Source of the DNA: Atribacterota bacterium
GTDB taxonomy: Bacteria; Atribacterota; Phoenicimicrobiia; Phoenicimicrobiales; Stramentimicrobiaceae
Length of the DNA stretch: 64,000 nucleotides
Direction: 5' to 3'
Assembly (NCBI GenBank): GCA_028696495.1
Contig: JAQVGY010000001.1
Span: 31,618-95,617, forward strand
Shown here: in pieces, positions 1 to 11,000 of the stretch
Position numbering within the stretch: the first letter of the stretch is position 1
How the letters are laid out: every line of letters begins with the position of its first letter
Made by a program: the position numbers and the translations under genes
The notes under the pieces: model-generated
Databases searched by the model: none
What the model was told of the DNA's origin: nothing
The model's input: the letters and a program-made list of their open reading frames with translations, nothing else

Positions 1-1706
1 GAACCATCTATTACAGAAACTCTTATATTAGTAACTGGATAACTTGCCAATACACCACATAGCATAGCTTCTTGTATCCCTTGCTTTACGGCTGGCATAT
101 ACTCTTTGGGAATACTCCCCCCTACAGTTCGGTCAATAAACTCAAAGGTACCTTCTTTATATGGCTCAACTTCAATAATTACATCACCATACTGACCTCT
201 GCCACCACTCTGTCTAATGAATCTACCCCGAGCAGTTGCTTTTTCAGTAACTGTCTCTCTAAAGGCTACCTGTGGTTCACCAATATTTCCGTCAAGCTTA
301 TATTCTCTTAATAATCTATCAACAATAATCTCTAAATGCAGTTCTCCCATACCCGAGATTATGGTCTGACCGGTGTCTTTATTATAAGCATGTTTAAAAG
401 TTGGGTCTTCTTCCCCAATTTTATTTAAAGCAATAGCCATTTTTTCCCTATCGCCAAGGCTTTTTGGTTCAATGGCAATCGAGATAACTGGCTCGGGAAA
501 TTTAATCTTTTCTAAAATAATAGGTTTTTTTTCATCACATAGAGTATCTCCGGTTCCAGATTTTTTCAGACCAATAATGGCACCTAAGTTACCGGCGGAT
601 ATCTCTTTCACCTGTTCTTTATGGTCAGCATGTATCTTTACTAATCTGTTTATTCTTTCTTTAATATTTTGAGTAGAATTATACACATAATGACCTTCAC
701 TTATCGTACCAGAATATACTCTTATAAAACATAATCTCCCAAAAAAAGGATCAGTGGTAACTTTAAATACTAAAGCGGACAGTGGTTCATTGACATCTGT
801 TTTTCTAGTAATCTCTTTGCCTGTTTTTGGGTCTTCCCCTATAATTGGCAATACTTCTAATGGTGAGGGTAAATAATTATTTACTGCATCTAAAAGTAAT
901 TGTATACCCTTATTTTTCAAAGCTGAACCGCATAACACTGGTACTAATTTATTTCTTATAGTTAATTTTCTTATAGTCTGATATATCCGTTCTTCACTAA
1001 TATCTTTATTATACAGGTAGTCTTCCATAAAACTTTCATCTTCTTCAGAAAGAATATCGAACAGCTTTTTTTGTGCTTTTTCCGCTTCCTTCATATATTT
1101 CTCAGGAATCTCCTCAACACAATAATTGGTACCCAAAGAATCAATAGTATATGAATAAGCTTTCATCTGAATGATGTCAATAATGCCCTGGAAATCTCCT
1201 TCTTTTCCCCAGGGTATCTGTGTAACTAATGGTATGGCAGAGAATTTTTCCTTAATCATCTTAATTGTTCCATAAAAATCTGCACCGGTGCGGTCCATCT
1301 TATTGATAAAAGCAATTCTGGGAACCTGATATCGATCAGCTTGATGCCATACGGTCTCAGTCTGTGGCTCTACCCCACCTACAGCACAGAAGACTACAAT
1401 AGCCCCATCTAAAATTCTTAGAGAACGCTCAACTTCAACTGTAAAGTCTACATGGCCTGGCGTATCTATAGTATTAATTTGATAACCTTTCCAGAAAGAT
1501 GTAGTAACTGCAGAGCTTATAGTGATACCTCTTTCTCTTTCCTGAGGCATCCAATCCATAGTTGCTGTACCTTCATGAACTTCACCCATCTTATGCACTC
1601 TGCCAGTATAATACAAAATCCTTTCAGTAACAGTAGTTTTACCGGCATCAATGTGAGCCATAATACCTATATTTCTTACTTTTTGTAGACCATTTGAGTT
1701 TAACAT
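1..1706 (-). CDS. fusA: Elongation factor G, C-terminal end beyond the left edge
   Basis: EF-G is the GTPase that moves tRNA and mRNA through the ribosome and, with RRF, recycles ribosomes. The N-terminal G domain is clear: the P-loop AHIDAGKT, the switch II motif DTPGHVDF and the NKMD base-specificity motif. The left edge cuts the gene inside domain IV, where the family stretch VGGSIPKEYMPAVKQGIQEA is visible, so about 130 C-terminal residues are missing. I place the start at the ATG at 1706, which gives MLNSNGLQKVRNIGIMAHID, the usual family length before RNIGI. The frame stays open to another ATG at 1781, which would add a Lys-rich 25-residue leader. Neither ATG has a strong ribosome-binding site. 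It follows rpsG as in the classic str operon. Confidence 0.95.
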   Translation of the reverse strand, partial: MLNSNGLQKVRNIGIMAHIDAGKTTVTERILYYTGRVHKMGEVHEGTATMDWMPQERERGITISSAVTTSFWKGYQINTIDTPGHVDFTVEVERSLRILDGAIVVFCAVGGVEPQTETVWHQADRYQVPRIAFINKMDRTGADFYGTIKMIKEKFSAIPLVTQIPWGKEGDFQGIIDIIQMKAYSYTIDSLGTNYCVEEIPEKYMKEAEKAQKKLFDILSEEDESFMEDYLYNKDISEERIYQTIRKLTIRNKLVPVLCGSALKNKGIQLLLDAVNNYLPSPLEVLPIIGEDPKTGKEITRKTDVNEPLSALVFKVTTDPFFGRLCFIRVYSGTISEGHYVYNSTQNIKERINRLVKIHADHKEQVKEISAGNLGAIIGLKKSGTGDTLCDEKKPIILEKIKFPEPVISIAIEPKSLGDREKMAIALNKIGEEDPTFKHAYNKDTGQTIISGMGELHLEIIVDRLLREYKLDGNIGEPQVAFRETVTEKATARGRFIRQSGGRGQYGDVIIEVEPYKEGTFEFIDRTVGGSIPKEYMPAVKQGIQEAMLCGVLASYPVTNIRVSVIDG

Positions 1707-1796
1707 GGAATATTTGTTCTCTATTTCTTCTTTAATATATTTTTTAAAGTTGTTTCGTTTTGTTTTCTCTTTAATAATCATAACAAATAAAATATT

Positions 1797-2267
1797 TTAC
1801 CAACGATAATGTGCAAAAGCTTTGTTGGCTTCTGCCATTTTATGGGTATCTTCTCTTTTCTTAACAGAAGAGCCTGCTCCCTGCGAGGCATCAATTAATT
1901 CTGCTGCCAGTTTTTCTGAAAAAGGTTTTCCAGTTTTGCTTCTACTATAATTTATTATCCATCTCATAGCTAAAGTAACTCTTCTTTCAGGAGAAACTTC
2001 GATAGGGACCTGATAACTTGCCCCTCCAACTCTTCTGGATTTAACTTCTAAGATGGGCATTACATTATCCATTGCCTGATTAAAAACTTCTAAAGAATCT
2101 TTCTTGGTCCTTTCCTTCACAATATCCATAGCACCATAGAATACCTGCCGGGCAACACTTTTCTTCCCATCCCACATAATATGATTAATAAACTTTGTTA
2201 CCCTCTTATCTTTATAAACAGGGTCTTCTTTTATTGCGCGTTTGATTGCTTTTCTTTTTCTAGACAT
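1797..2267 (-). CDS. rpsG: 30S ribosomal protein S7
   Basis: S7 is a primary 16S rRNA-binding protein that nucleates the 3' major (head) domain of the small subunit and lines the E site. The 156-residue length and the basic N-terminus (MSRKRKAIKR) match the family, as do the conserved VGGASYQVPIEV region and the C-terminal AHYRW. The ATG is preceded by a GGTGGG ribosome-binding site about 5 bases away. It sits between rpsL and fusA in the conserved str order. In many bacteria S7 represses translation of its own operon; no specific S7-binding leader was recognised here. Confidence 0.97.
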   Translation of the reverse strand: MSRKRKAIKRAIKEDPVYKDKRVTKFINHIMWDGKKSVARQVFYGAMDIVKERTKKDSLEVFNQAMDNVMPILEVKSRRVGGASYQVPIEVSPERRVTLAMRWIINYSRSKTGKPFSEKLAAELIDASQGAGSSVKKREDTHKMAEANKAFAHYRW

Positions 2268-2338
2268 TACTACCCACCTCTATTAAGCTTATTTTAAAAT
2301 TATGAATCATCCATTTAATATAATAGAAAAATCTATAA

Positions 2339-2713
2339 TTAATTCTTGGGTCTATCAGTTCCATATCTGGAACGGCTTTGTTTTCTACCCTCTACTCCAG
2401 TAGCATCCATAACACCACGTACTATATGGTATCTAACACCGGGTAAATCTTTTACTCTGCCACCCCTAATCAACACAATAGAGTGTTCCTGCAAGCTATG
2501 TCCAATCCCGGGAATATAGGCAGTAACCTCTATATTATTAGTCAATCTCACTCTGGCTACCTTTCTTAAAGCAGAGTTAGGTTTCTTCGGTGTAATGGTC
2601 CACACACGAGTACATACACCCCGTTTTAATGGTGAGCCTTTTAAAGCCGGAGTTCCAGATTTTTTTAATACTTTTTTCCTTCCTTTTTTTACTAACTGAT
2701 TAATTGTTGGCAT
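2339..2713 (-). CDS. rpsL: 30S ribosomal protein S12
   Basis: S12 lies at the decoding centre of the small subunit and influences accuracy; it is the classical streptomycin target. At 124 residues it has the family's usual size. The two decoding loops are visible: TPKKPNSALRKVARVRLT, and GGRVKDLPGVRYHIVRG with the Asp of the KDLPG turn that is methylthiolated in many bacteria. The Lys residues associated with streptomycin sensitivity are wild type. A strong AAGGTGG ribosome-binding site precedes the ATG. The gene follows rpoC directly, with no L7Ae-like gene between them, unlike in Bacillus. Confidence 0.97.
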   Translation of the reverse strand: MPTINQLVKKGRKKVLKKSGTPALKGSPLKRGVCTRVWTITPKKPNSALRKVARVRLTNNIEVTAYIPGIGHSLQEHSIVLIRGGRVKDLPGVRYHIVRGVMDATGVEGRKQSRSRYGTDRPKN

Positions 2714-2810
2714 TTCTGTACCACCTTCTTAAAGTAATGATAGCCTGCTAAAATACTTAAACATTTTAACAACATCATTCAATGATGTCAATAAATATTT
2801 TCATTTATCA

Positions 2811-5800
2811 TTAATTTTTATCAATATTTTCTTCTGGTTTGTCAATAATATTATTGTTTTGTTGCTCAATAATATTCTCTTCCTTACTCTCTTCCAGAGT
2901 TTCTCTCTCTAATTCTTCTTCATATTGAGAGGTTATTTCAACATCCCTGTATCTTGATAAACCAGTCCCAGCTGGTATCATGTTTCCAATAATTACGTTT
3001 TCTTTCAATCCAAACAGGTAATCAACTTTTCCTTTAATTGAAGCATTTGTTAAAACATGGGTAGTTCTTTGAAAAGAAGCCCCGGACAAAAAGCTTTCAG
3101 TCGACAAAGAGGCCTGGGTTATTCCCTGTATAATAGGCATTCCTACTGCAGGTAACTTTATCCTCTTCATAAAACCAATATTTTCCATTAGCAAAATAGA
3201 TTCCTGTAGACTGTGCTCAGTTCTGTACATAATTTGCTCAATATTTTGTTGAAAGAATAAATTGGCATTATTCTTGGTGATTTTCTCACCAGCTGAAATT
3301 AGTATTTTACCAGTATTGTCATCAATAATATCTTGGGCAACTATCTTTCCAACAAGGTTATGGTAGATATAGTCCAGTGTTCTTCCTTCTAAAGAAAAGA
3401 AATGACCATCTTCTAAAGGAATATCACTAATCCCTGCTGAATATGCTTTTCTGATAATATTCTTACTTACCAGTTGCCCCATATCAGCAATAACATTTCC
3501 CGTTTTAGAGTCTTTTAATTCCTCACCCAATTTTTTCCCTATTACATCATCTTTGGTGTAGCTTAATAGATTCTCCTTAATATTAACCTCTTTTATATCA
3601 CTCCAAACAACTATTTCTTTATTCTGGCTACCTAATATGCTTTCTATATCATTTTCATTTAAAATTGTATTGGCAGAAACTATAATATTCTGTCCATCAC
3701 GATCTTTGATATCTTGAGCAACCATCTTCCCAATTAATTTAGTTTTAATACCAGGATTAAAAATGCTAATCCTTGTAACACCATTTTTTACCAATTCAAG
3801 AGCTGTTTCCCTTGTTATCTTACTTCCGATAAGTTTTTGCAAATCGAGTTTATCAGATTCACTTTCTTCATTACTTTTAATGGCTGTACTACCATTTGAG
3901 ATATTATCGATAAGAATATGGTCTTTAATGCGTTCAACAAAATTAATCTCTCCTTGAACAATATTATCTAAATTGCCCTGCTCATCAAGAATTTCAAAGC
4001 TTTGACATTCTAAATTCTCAATTTTTTTAATAATATTCTCATCAATAAGGGTATTTTCAGCAACGATATTTTCATTTTTATTGCCTGTTAAACAATTAAC
4101 CAGGGTTTTATTTAAGAGTAACTCCCTATTTCTATTTCGAATTTCTTCATTTTCTTGGGCTACTTTCTTATTAGCCTGTTCAAAATCTGAAACATATACC
4201 AGCTCTCCAGAAAGCAAATCAGAGTCACGTGATGACCTTACATATATTTTATTTAGACGGGCAATCTGCCTTACAATCACCTCAATATGCTTATCATTGA
4301 TGGTAACTCCCTGTGAACGATAAACTTCCTGAACTTGTTCCAGAAGGTATTTTTGAACAGCCTTAATACCCTGTATTCTTAAAATATCGTTTGGATCAAT
4401 GAATCCGGTAGTTAATTTTTGACCAGCACTAATTTCTTGTCCTTCTTCCACCACAATCCTTAAATCCTTAGGAATTGAATAGACTTTATTTTTAGTTTCT
4501 TTATTCTTTCCAGATGTAACTTCTGCCTCGGGTTTAATAACAATATCTTTTCTAAATGTTTCAGGCTCATCTTTTATTTGGTCAACAAATCCGTTTATCT
4601 CACTTATAATAGCCTGTTTTTTTGGTTTTCTTACTTCAAATAGCTGTTCAACTCTTGGTAAACCTAAAGTAATATCTTCACCTGTGATTTTGATTCCACC
4701 GGTATGGAAAGTCCGCAATGTTAGCTGTGTTCCTGGTTCGCCAATAGATTGAGCAGCAATTGTTCCAACTGCTTCACCAATAGTCACCATTTTACCAGTT
4801 GCCAAATCTTTACCATAACATTTTACACAAATACCCTGTTTAGAGGCACAGGTTAGGGGTGAACGAATCATAACTTCTTTTATGCCTGAATCAGCGATTT
4901 TTTTGGCTATTTTTTCATCAATTATTTCACCTTTAAGTATAATTGTTTCACCACTATCATTGTCTAAAATATCCTCCTGGGCTACTCTTCCAACTATCCT
5001 TTCTTCTAACTTTTCAATGATATTACCATCTTCCTGAATATCAGAAACGATTACACCATCATTAGTCCCGCAATCTTCCTCGGTAATGATAACATCCTGT
5101 GCCACATCGATTAATCTTCTGGTCAGGTAACCTGATTTAGATGTTCTAAGGGCTGTATCTGCCAGGCCCTTTCTAGCTCCATGAGTTGAGATGAAATATT
5201 CTAGACAGGATAGCCCCTCTCTAAAATTAGAACGTATAGGAAACTCGATTATTTTTCCAGAAGGATCAGCCATTAAACCTCTCATACCGGCTAATTGACC
5301 AATCTGTCTTCTGCTTCCACGAGCACCTGAGTCAGCCATCATATAAAGTGGGTTGAAGCTTCTAAGATGACTTAAAATAGCAGTTACAACTTTATCAGCT
5401 GCATCGGTCCAGGCATTAATAATTTTTTCTACTCTCTCTTCTTCCATAATTAAACCATAGTTGAATTGTTCCTTAATTTTAGCAACTTCAATTTCTGCTT
5501 CTTCTAATATTTTTTCTTTTTCAGATGGAATCTCTAAATCTATAATTCCAATAGTCACACCAGATTTAGTAGCAAAGTTAAAGCCCAATTCTTTTATATC
5601 ATCCAGGCATTTTACAGTAATCTCCTGGCCGTACTGACGATAAAGGTAGGAGATAATCCTGGCTAATGCTTTCTTGGTGATGGTAAGGTCAACAAATTTC
5701 ATATCTTCAGGCAAAACCTGGTTAAATATGACACGGCCAATTGTTGTTTCTTCAATATTATCTTTAATTCTTACTTTGATGGTAGCATGAACATCTACAT

Positions 5801-7931
5801 ACCCCTCTTCTTGTGCCCTAATAGCCTCTTCTGGATTGGCAAATATTTTGCCTTCTCCTTTTGTTCCCTTCACTTTCATGGTTAAATAATAACATCCCAG
5901 GATTATATCTTGAGATGGCAAAGCTATAGGGATGCCATTCGCAGGTGATAGAACATTGTTGGTGGCTAACATTAGCATTTCTGCCTCGGTCTGCGCCTCT
6001 GTAGACAAAGGAACATGTACTGCCATCTGGTCACCATCAAAATCAGCATTAAAAGCAGGGCAAGCTAAGGGGTGGAGCTGAATGGCATTGCCTTCTACCA
6101 ATACCGGTTTAAAAACCTGAATACCGAGCCGGTGTAATGTTGGAGCCCTGTTCAATAAAACAGGGCGGTCTTCAACAATTTCCTGTAATATATTCCATAT
6201 TTCTGGAGATTCCTGTTCAATCAACTTTTTGGCAGTTTTAATATTGTGGGCTAATTTTCTTTTAACTAAATGGTGCATTACAAATGGTTTAAATAATTCT
6301 AAAGCCATTTTTTTAGGAATTCCACATTGATCTAATTTTAATTTAGGTCCAACGACAATTACCGAACGACCAGAATAGTCAACCCTCTTACCTAATAGAT
6401 TCTGTCTGAATCTGCCTTTTTTCCCTTCTAATAAATCACTCAATGATTTAAGAGGACGATTGCCAGCTCCCAGTACTGCATGACCCCTTCTTCCATTGTT
6501 AATTAAAGCATCAACTGCCTCTTGTAACATTCTTTTTTCATTTTTAATAATAATATCTGGCGCACTTAACTCTAATAATCTTTTTAACCGGTTATTTCGG
6601 TTAATAACTCTGCGATAAAGATCATTTAAATCAGAAGTTGCAAATCTACCCCCTTCCAACTGTACCATCGGCCTCAAATCTGGAGGGATTACCGGCAAAA
6701 CATCCAAAATCATCCATTCTGGCTTCCCATGACTTTTTCTAAAGGCTTCGGTAATTTGCAACCTTTTTATCATTTTTTTAGCCTTTTGACCGGAGGAATG
6801 TTTTAGTTCTTCCCTCAACTCCATATTTAAAGAATCTAAATTAATATTTTTTAATAAATTTTTTATAGCTTCTGCACCAATTTCTGCTCTAAAATCTGAA
6901 TCATAATGAGAATATAGTCTTTTTTCTAACTCTAAAATTATATCTCCAACTTTATGGCTTGTTTCACCTGGATTAATTATCACATAACAAGATTCTTCAA
7001 TTGTTTGCTTTGCCATAGAAGTCCTCTTTGGCAATCCTGGTTCCTGTTCTGCCAAAAGTGTCAATTTACTCTCAGATATTAATCCATCTATTTCTATAAT
7101 CTTATAAGTATTAGCACTATCCTGTTCCGAGCTTTCGTCTAAATGGATAATCTCAGGTATTTCCTCTTCTTTTTCTTCTTTAATCTCATCAGGTTCTAAA
7201 TCTTCAATTCCTTCTTCTAAATCATTTTCATCATCTAAAATAACACTGGGTTCGTAGGGTAGATTCAATTCAACGGTAAAAAATAGTTTTCCAAATGTTC
7301 CCTGTAACTCCTCCAGCCTCTCAGCAGTGATGATTTCCCCAACTTTATGAGGAAATATCTTTAATTGATTAACCCTATATAGCAACTCAGCATCAAAATT
7401 AGAATTATAAGTTTTATGTATTCTAAATTCGGTTTCTGTAATAATTTTACTTTCGAAATAATCACCGAAAGAATCGTTTTCTGTACTATCACCTATCTCT
7501 TTAATCTCATATAACTGTTCCCGTCTTCTATCTGGTGCGAAGTAAAGAATTTTTTCTAAATTCCTTGGAGAAATATTTAATAATAAAGAAAGTGGACTGG
7601 GAATACCCTTAAAATACCAGACATGAGAAACCGGGCAGGCTAACTCAATATGTCCCATCCTCTCACGCCGCGTTATTGATTTTGTAACTTCAACTCCACA
7701 GCGATCACAGATAACACCTTTATATCTGATTCTCTTATATTTACCACAACTACATTCCCAGTCTTTGACCGGCCCAAAAATCCTTTCACAAAATAACCCA
7801 TCTTTTTCAGGCTTAAGGGTTCTGTAATTAATGGTTTCTGGTTTTTTAACTTCTCCATATGACCATTTGCGAATATCTTCTGGTGAAGCTAATCCTATTG
7901 CAATAGCATTAATTTTTTCAGAAATTTCCAA
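2811..7931 (-). CDS. rpoC: DNA-directed RNA polymerase subunit beta', unusually long
   Basis: This is the catalytic large subunit of RNA polymerase. The N-terminal zinc finger uses C60, C62, C75 and C78. The active-site loop NADFDGDQMAVH lies near residues 620-632 and holds the Mg-binding aspartates. The trigger-loop region (MRGLMADPSGKI onward) is near 880-900, and the second zinc site (CASKQGICVKC) near 1030. At 1706 residues it is much longer than clostridial beta' (about 1180) and close to Thermotoga-type enzymes. One insertion, with an acidic stretch, lies between the zinc finger and the lid, roughly residues 130-340. A second, at roughly residues 1240-1580, is built of repeats of an AQDIxDxxTG-type module. 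The start has an SD-like GGGGAGG upstream. rpoB precedes it after a 154-base gap. Confidence 0.97.
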   Translation of the reverse strand: MEISEKINAIAIGLASPEDIRKWSYGEVKKPETINYRTLKPEKDGLFCERIFGPVKDWECSCGKYKRIRYKGVICDRCGVEVTKSITRRERMGHIELACPVSHVWYFKGIPSPLSLLLNISPRNLEKILYFAPDRRREQLYEIKEIGDSTENDSFGDYFESKIITETEFRIHKTYNSNFDAELLYRVNQLKIFPHKVGEIITAERLEELQGTFGKLFFTVELNLPYEPSVILDDENDLEEGIEDLEPDEIKEEKEEEIPEIIHLDESSEQDSANTYKIIEIDGLISESKLTLLAEQEPGLPKRTSMAKQTIEESCYVIINPGETSHKVGDIILELEKRLYSHYDSDFRAEIGAEAIKNLLKNINLDSLNMELREELKHSSGQKAKKMIKRLQITEAFRKSHGKPEWMILDVLPVIPPDLRPMVQLEGGRFATSDLNDLYRRVINRNNRLKRLLELSAPDIIIKNEKRMLQEAVDALINNGRRGHAVLGAGNRPLKSLSDLLEGKKGRFRQNLLGKRVDYSGRSVIVVGPKLKLDQCGIPKKMALELFKPFVMHHLVKRKLAHNIKTAKKLIEQESPEIWNILQEIVEDRPVLLNRAPTLHRLGIQVFKPVLVEGNAIQLHPLACPAFNADFDGDQMAVHVPLSTEAQTEAEMLMLATNNVLSPANGIPIALPSQDIILGCYYLTMKVKGTKGEGKIFANPEEAIRAQEEGYVDVHATIKVRIKDNIEETTIGRVIFNQVLPEDMKFVDLTITKKALARIISYLYRQYGQEITVKCLDDIKELGFNFATKSGVTIGIIDLEIPSEKEKILEEAEIEVAKIKEQFNYGLIMEEERVEKIINAWTDAADKVVTAILSHLRSFNPLYMMADSGARGSRRQIGQLAGMRGLMADPSGKIIEFPIRSNFREGLSCLEYFISTHGARKGLADTALRTSKSGYLTRRLIDVAQDVIITEEDCGTNDGVIVSDIQEDGNIIEKLEERIVGRVAQEDILDNDSGETIILKGEIIDEKIAKKIADSGIKEVMIRSPLTCASKQGICVKCYGKDLATGKMVTIGEAVGTIAAQSIGEPGTQLTLRTFHTGGIKITGEDITLGLPRVEQLFEVRKPKKQAIISEINGFVDQIKDEPETFRKDIVIKPEAEVTSGKNKETKNKVYSIPKDLRIVVEEGQEISAGQKLTTGFIDPNDILRIQGIKAVQKYLLEQVQEVYRSQGVTINDKHIEVIVRQIARLNKIYVRSSRDSDLLSGELVYVSDFEQANKKVAQENEEIRNRNRELLLNKTLVNCLTGNKNENIVAENTLIDENIIKKIENLECQSFEILDEQGNLDNIVQGEINFVERIKDHILIDNISNGSTAIKSNEESESDKLDLQKLIGSKITRETALELVKNGVTRISIFNPGIKTKLIGKMVAQDIKDRDGQNIIVSANTILNENDIESILGSQNKEIVVWSDIKEVNIKENLLSYTKDDVIGKKLGEELKDSKTGNVIADMGQLVSKNIIRKAYSAGISDIPLEDGHFFSLEGRTLDYIYHNLVGKIVAQDIIDDNTGKILISAGEKITKNNANLFFQQNIEQIMYRTEHSLQESILLMENIGFMKRIKLPAVGMPIIQGITQASLSTESFLSGASFQRTTHVLTNASIKGKVDYLFGLKENVIIGNMIPAGTGLSRYRDVEITSQYEEELERETLEESKEENIIEQQNNNIIDKPEENIDKN

Positions 7932-8085
7932 CCGAATTACCTCCCCGTTTTTAATAGCTATTAGAACTTTTTAGTTTAAATTTTAATAATATTCTTTTAT
8001 TATTTTTAGCCAATTTGCCTTATAAGGTTTTATTATTAATCGGCATCATGGCAATAATTTAAATTTATCTATCTCTGGATACGTA

Positions 8086-11000
8086 CTATATAAAGTCTAA
8101 GTCCGGCCTCTCTTTTGTATCCAGGTCTTCTTTGATTTCAATTTCCTTGCCCTCATGGTCCAATACTTTAATATTCAAACAAAGACTTCTCAATTCTCGT
8201 ATCAAAACCTTAAATGATTCTGGAATTCCAGGCACAGGAATGTTTTCCCCTTTAACGATAGATTCATATGTTTTAATTCTTCCGGTGACATCATCTGATT
8301 TAACGGTAAGTATCTCTTGTAAATTATAGGCAGCTCCATATCCCTCTAAAGCCCACACTTCCATCTCTCCAAACCTTTGACCACCAAACTGTGCTTTACC
8401 ACCCAATGGCTGTTGGGTAACTAAAGAGTAAGGCCCCGTAGAACGAGCATGTATCTTATCATCTACCAGGTGAACCAATTTTAATATATAACTATAACCG
8501 ATGGTAACCTTCTGATCAAAAGGTAGACCAGTTCTACCATCATATAAAACACTTTTTCCATCATTTGGCAGACCAGCTTCAATTAAAGTCCTTTCAATAT
8601 CTTCTTCAGTAACACCGTTAAATACCGGGGTAACAATGTTAAGACCAAGGGTTTTTGCTACCCATCCTAAATGTACTTCTAATATCTGCCCTACATTCAT
8701 CCTGGAAGGAACCCCAAGTGGGTTTAAAACAATATCCACCGGTGTACCATCAGGTAAAAAGGGCATATCATTTATTGGTAATATCTTTGCAATTACACCC
8801 TTATTTCCATGTCTGCCTGATATCTTATCACCTTCAGATATCTTTCGCTTTTGGGCAATAAATACCTTAACCATTTTATTCACTCCGGGAGGTATTTCAT
8901 CACCATTTTCTCTTGAAAAAAGTTTTACATCAATGACTTTTCCTCGGTCACCATGGGGAACCCTGAGTGAAGTATCCCTTACTTCCCTAGCTTTTTCACC
9001 GAAGATTGCTCTGAGCAATCTCTCCTCAGGACCTAATTCTGTCTCCCCTTTGGGAGTTACTTTACCCACTAAGATATCACCTGATTCCACCTCTGTTCCA
9101 ATACGAATAATTCCATCTTCATCTAAATTAGCCAGACTGCTTTCCCCAATATTAGGTATATCAGCAGTTATTTCTTCTGGACCTAATTTTGTATCACGGG
9201 CATCATATTCGTGTTCACTTATATGGATAGAGGTGAAAGTATCATCCTGAACCAATCTTTCACTTATTACTATAGCGTCTTCAAAGTTATATCCTTCCCA
9301 GGCCATATACGCCACCAAAACATTTCGCCCTAATGATAAGAATCCCTGATCTGTATTGGGACCATCAGCAATGGGAGTATCAACAGTAACTCTTTGTCCT
9401 TCCTCAACTATGGGTCTCTGATTAATACAGGTTCCCTGATTAGAACGATGAAACTTTTTTAGATAATACTCATTTGTAACACCCTGATTATTTTTTATTA
9501 CAATACGATTTGCATCAACTCTTTCCACAATACCATCTGTTTCAGCCAAAACAATTGTACCTGAATCATGAGCAACCTTTTTTTCCATCCCGGTCATTAC
9601 CAGAGGCATTTCCGTTTTTACTACAGGAACTGCCTGTCTTTGCATATTGGTTCCCATTAACGCCCTATTAGCATCATCATGATCTAAGAAAGGAATTAAA
9701 CTAGCAGAAATGCTGGTCATCTGATTTGGGGCGACATCTATAAAATCAACTTCAGAAGGAGGAACAGTCATATAAACATCTCTATATCTACACGGAACAT
9801 CTTCCTGAATGATTTTGTTATTCTTATCAGTCTTAATATTGATCTGGGCAATTCTATATTGATCTTCCTCATCTGCGGTAAGATAGATAATCTTATCAGT
9901 AATATGCCCATTCTCTACTTTCCTATATGGTGTTTCAATAAAACCATAATCATTTATTCTGGCATAAATACTTAATGAACCGATTAAACCAATATTAGGA
10001 CCTTCTGGTGTCTCAATAGGGCAAACCCTTCCATAATGGCTGTAATGAACATCACGTACTTCAAATCCAGCTCTTTCCCTGGTTAATCCACCAGGACCAA
10101 GTGCAGATAGTCTCCTTTTATGAGTAATCTCAGAAAGAGGATTTGTCTGATCCATAAATTGTGATAATTGACTGCTGCCATAGAATTGCCTTATAGAAGC
10201 AACCACAGGTCTGATATTAATCAAAGCTTGTGGAGTCAGGGTAGTAAGATCTGGCTGAATGGTCATTCTCTCTTTAATTACTCTTTCCATTCTCACCAAC
10301 CCAATGTAGAATTGATCTAACAATAATTCTCCAATTGTCTTTACTCTTCTATTTCCTAAATGATCAATATCATCAATATGACCAACCCCATAATAAAGGT
10401 TGACCAAATATCTTATAGAGGCTACTAAATCGTCTTTTGTTAATGCATTTCCCTTTTTGACAACCACCGTTGGCTGAATTTGACCAATTTTATTAATTAG
10501 CTCTAAATCCAGCACCTGACCGTTCTGAGCGACTAACTCGCCAGTCTGGTTATCAATAATATCTTCAACTAAAGAAAGGCCAATATTATTTTCATTGATA
10601 CTTCCTTCTTCTGTATCAAATAAGCTGACAGTAGTCTGCTCTTTTTCGTTATAAACCGAAATTTCTTCATCGTTATTATTATAAACAAAGACCCTATCAA
10701 CACTGGAATTATTAATCAATTCAGCAATTTTCTTAATAATATGTGTATCTTTTTTTACCAGTTGTTTGCCAGTAACCGGGTCATAAATAGTATTTGCAGT
10801 TGTTCTATCCAAAATCCTATTTTGAATATTAAGCTTTTGATTTACTTTATATCTTCCAACATCTGCAAGGTCATATCTTTTTGGATCAAATAACAATCTA
10901 TCGAGTAATTGCCTTGTATTTCTTTCTGTAGGCGGTTCGCTTGGCCTTAGCCTTCTAAATATCTCTATCAGGGCTTCTCTCTTATTAGTGGTATTATCTT

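Noticed and set aside
8636..9250. A 204-codon plus-strand open frame
   Set aside because: It lies wholly antisense to the conserved core of rpoB, with no ribosome-binding site and no recognisable domain.
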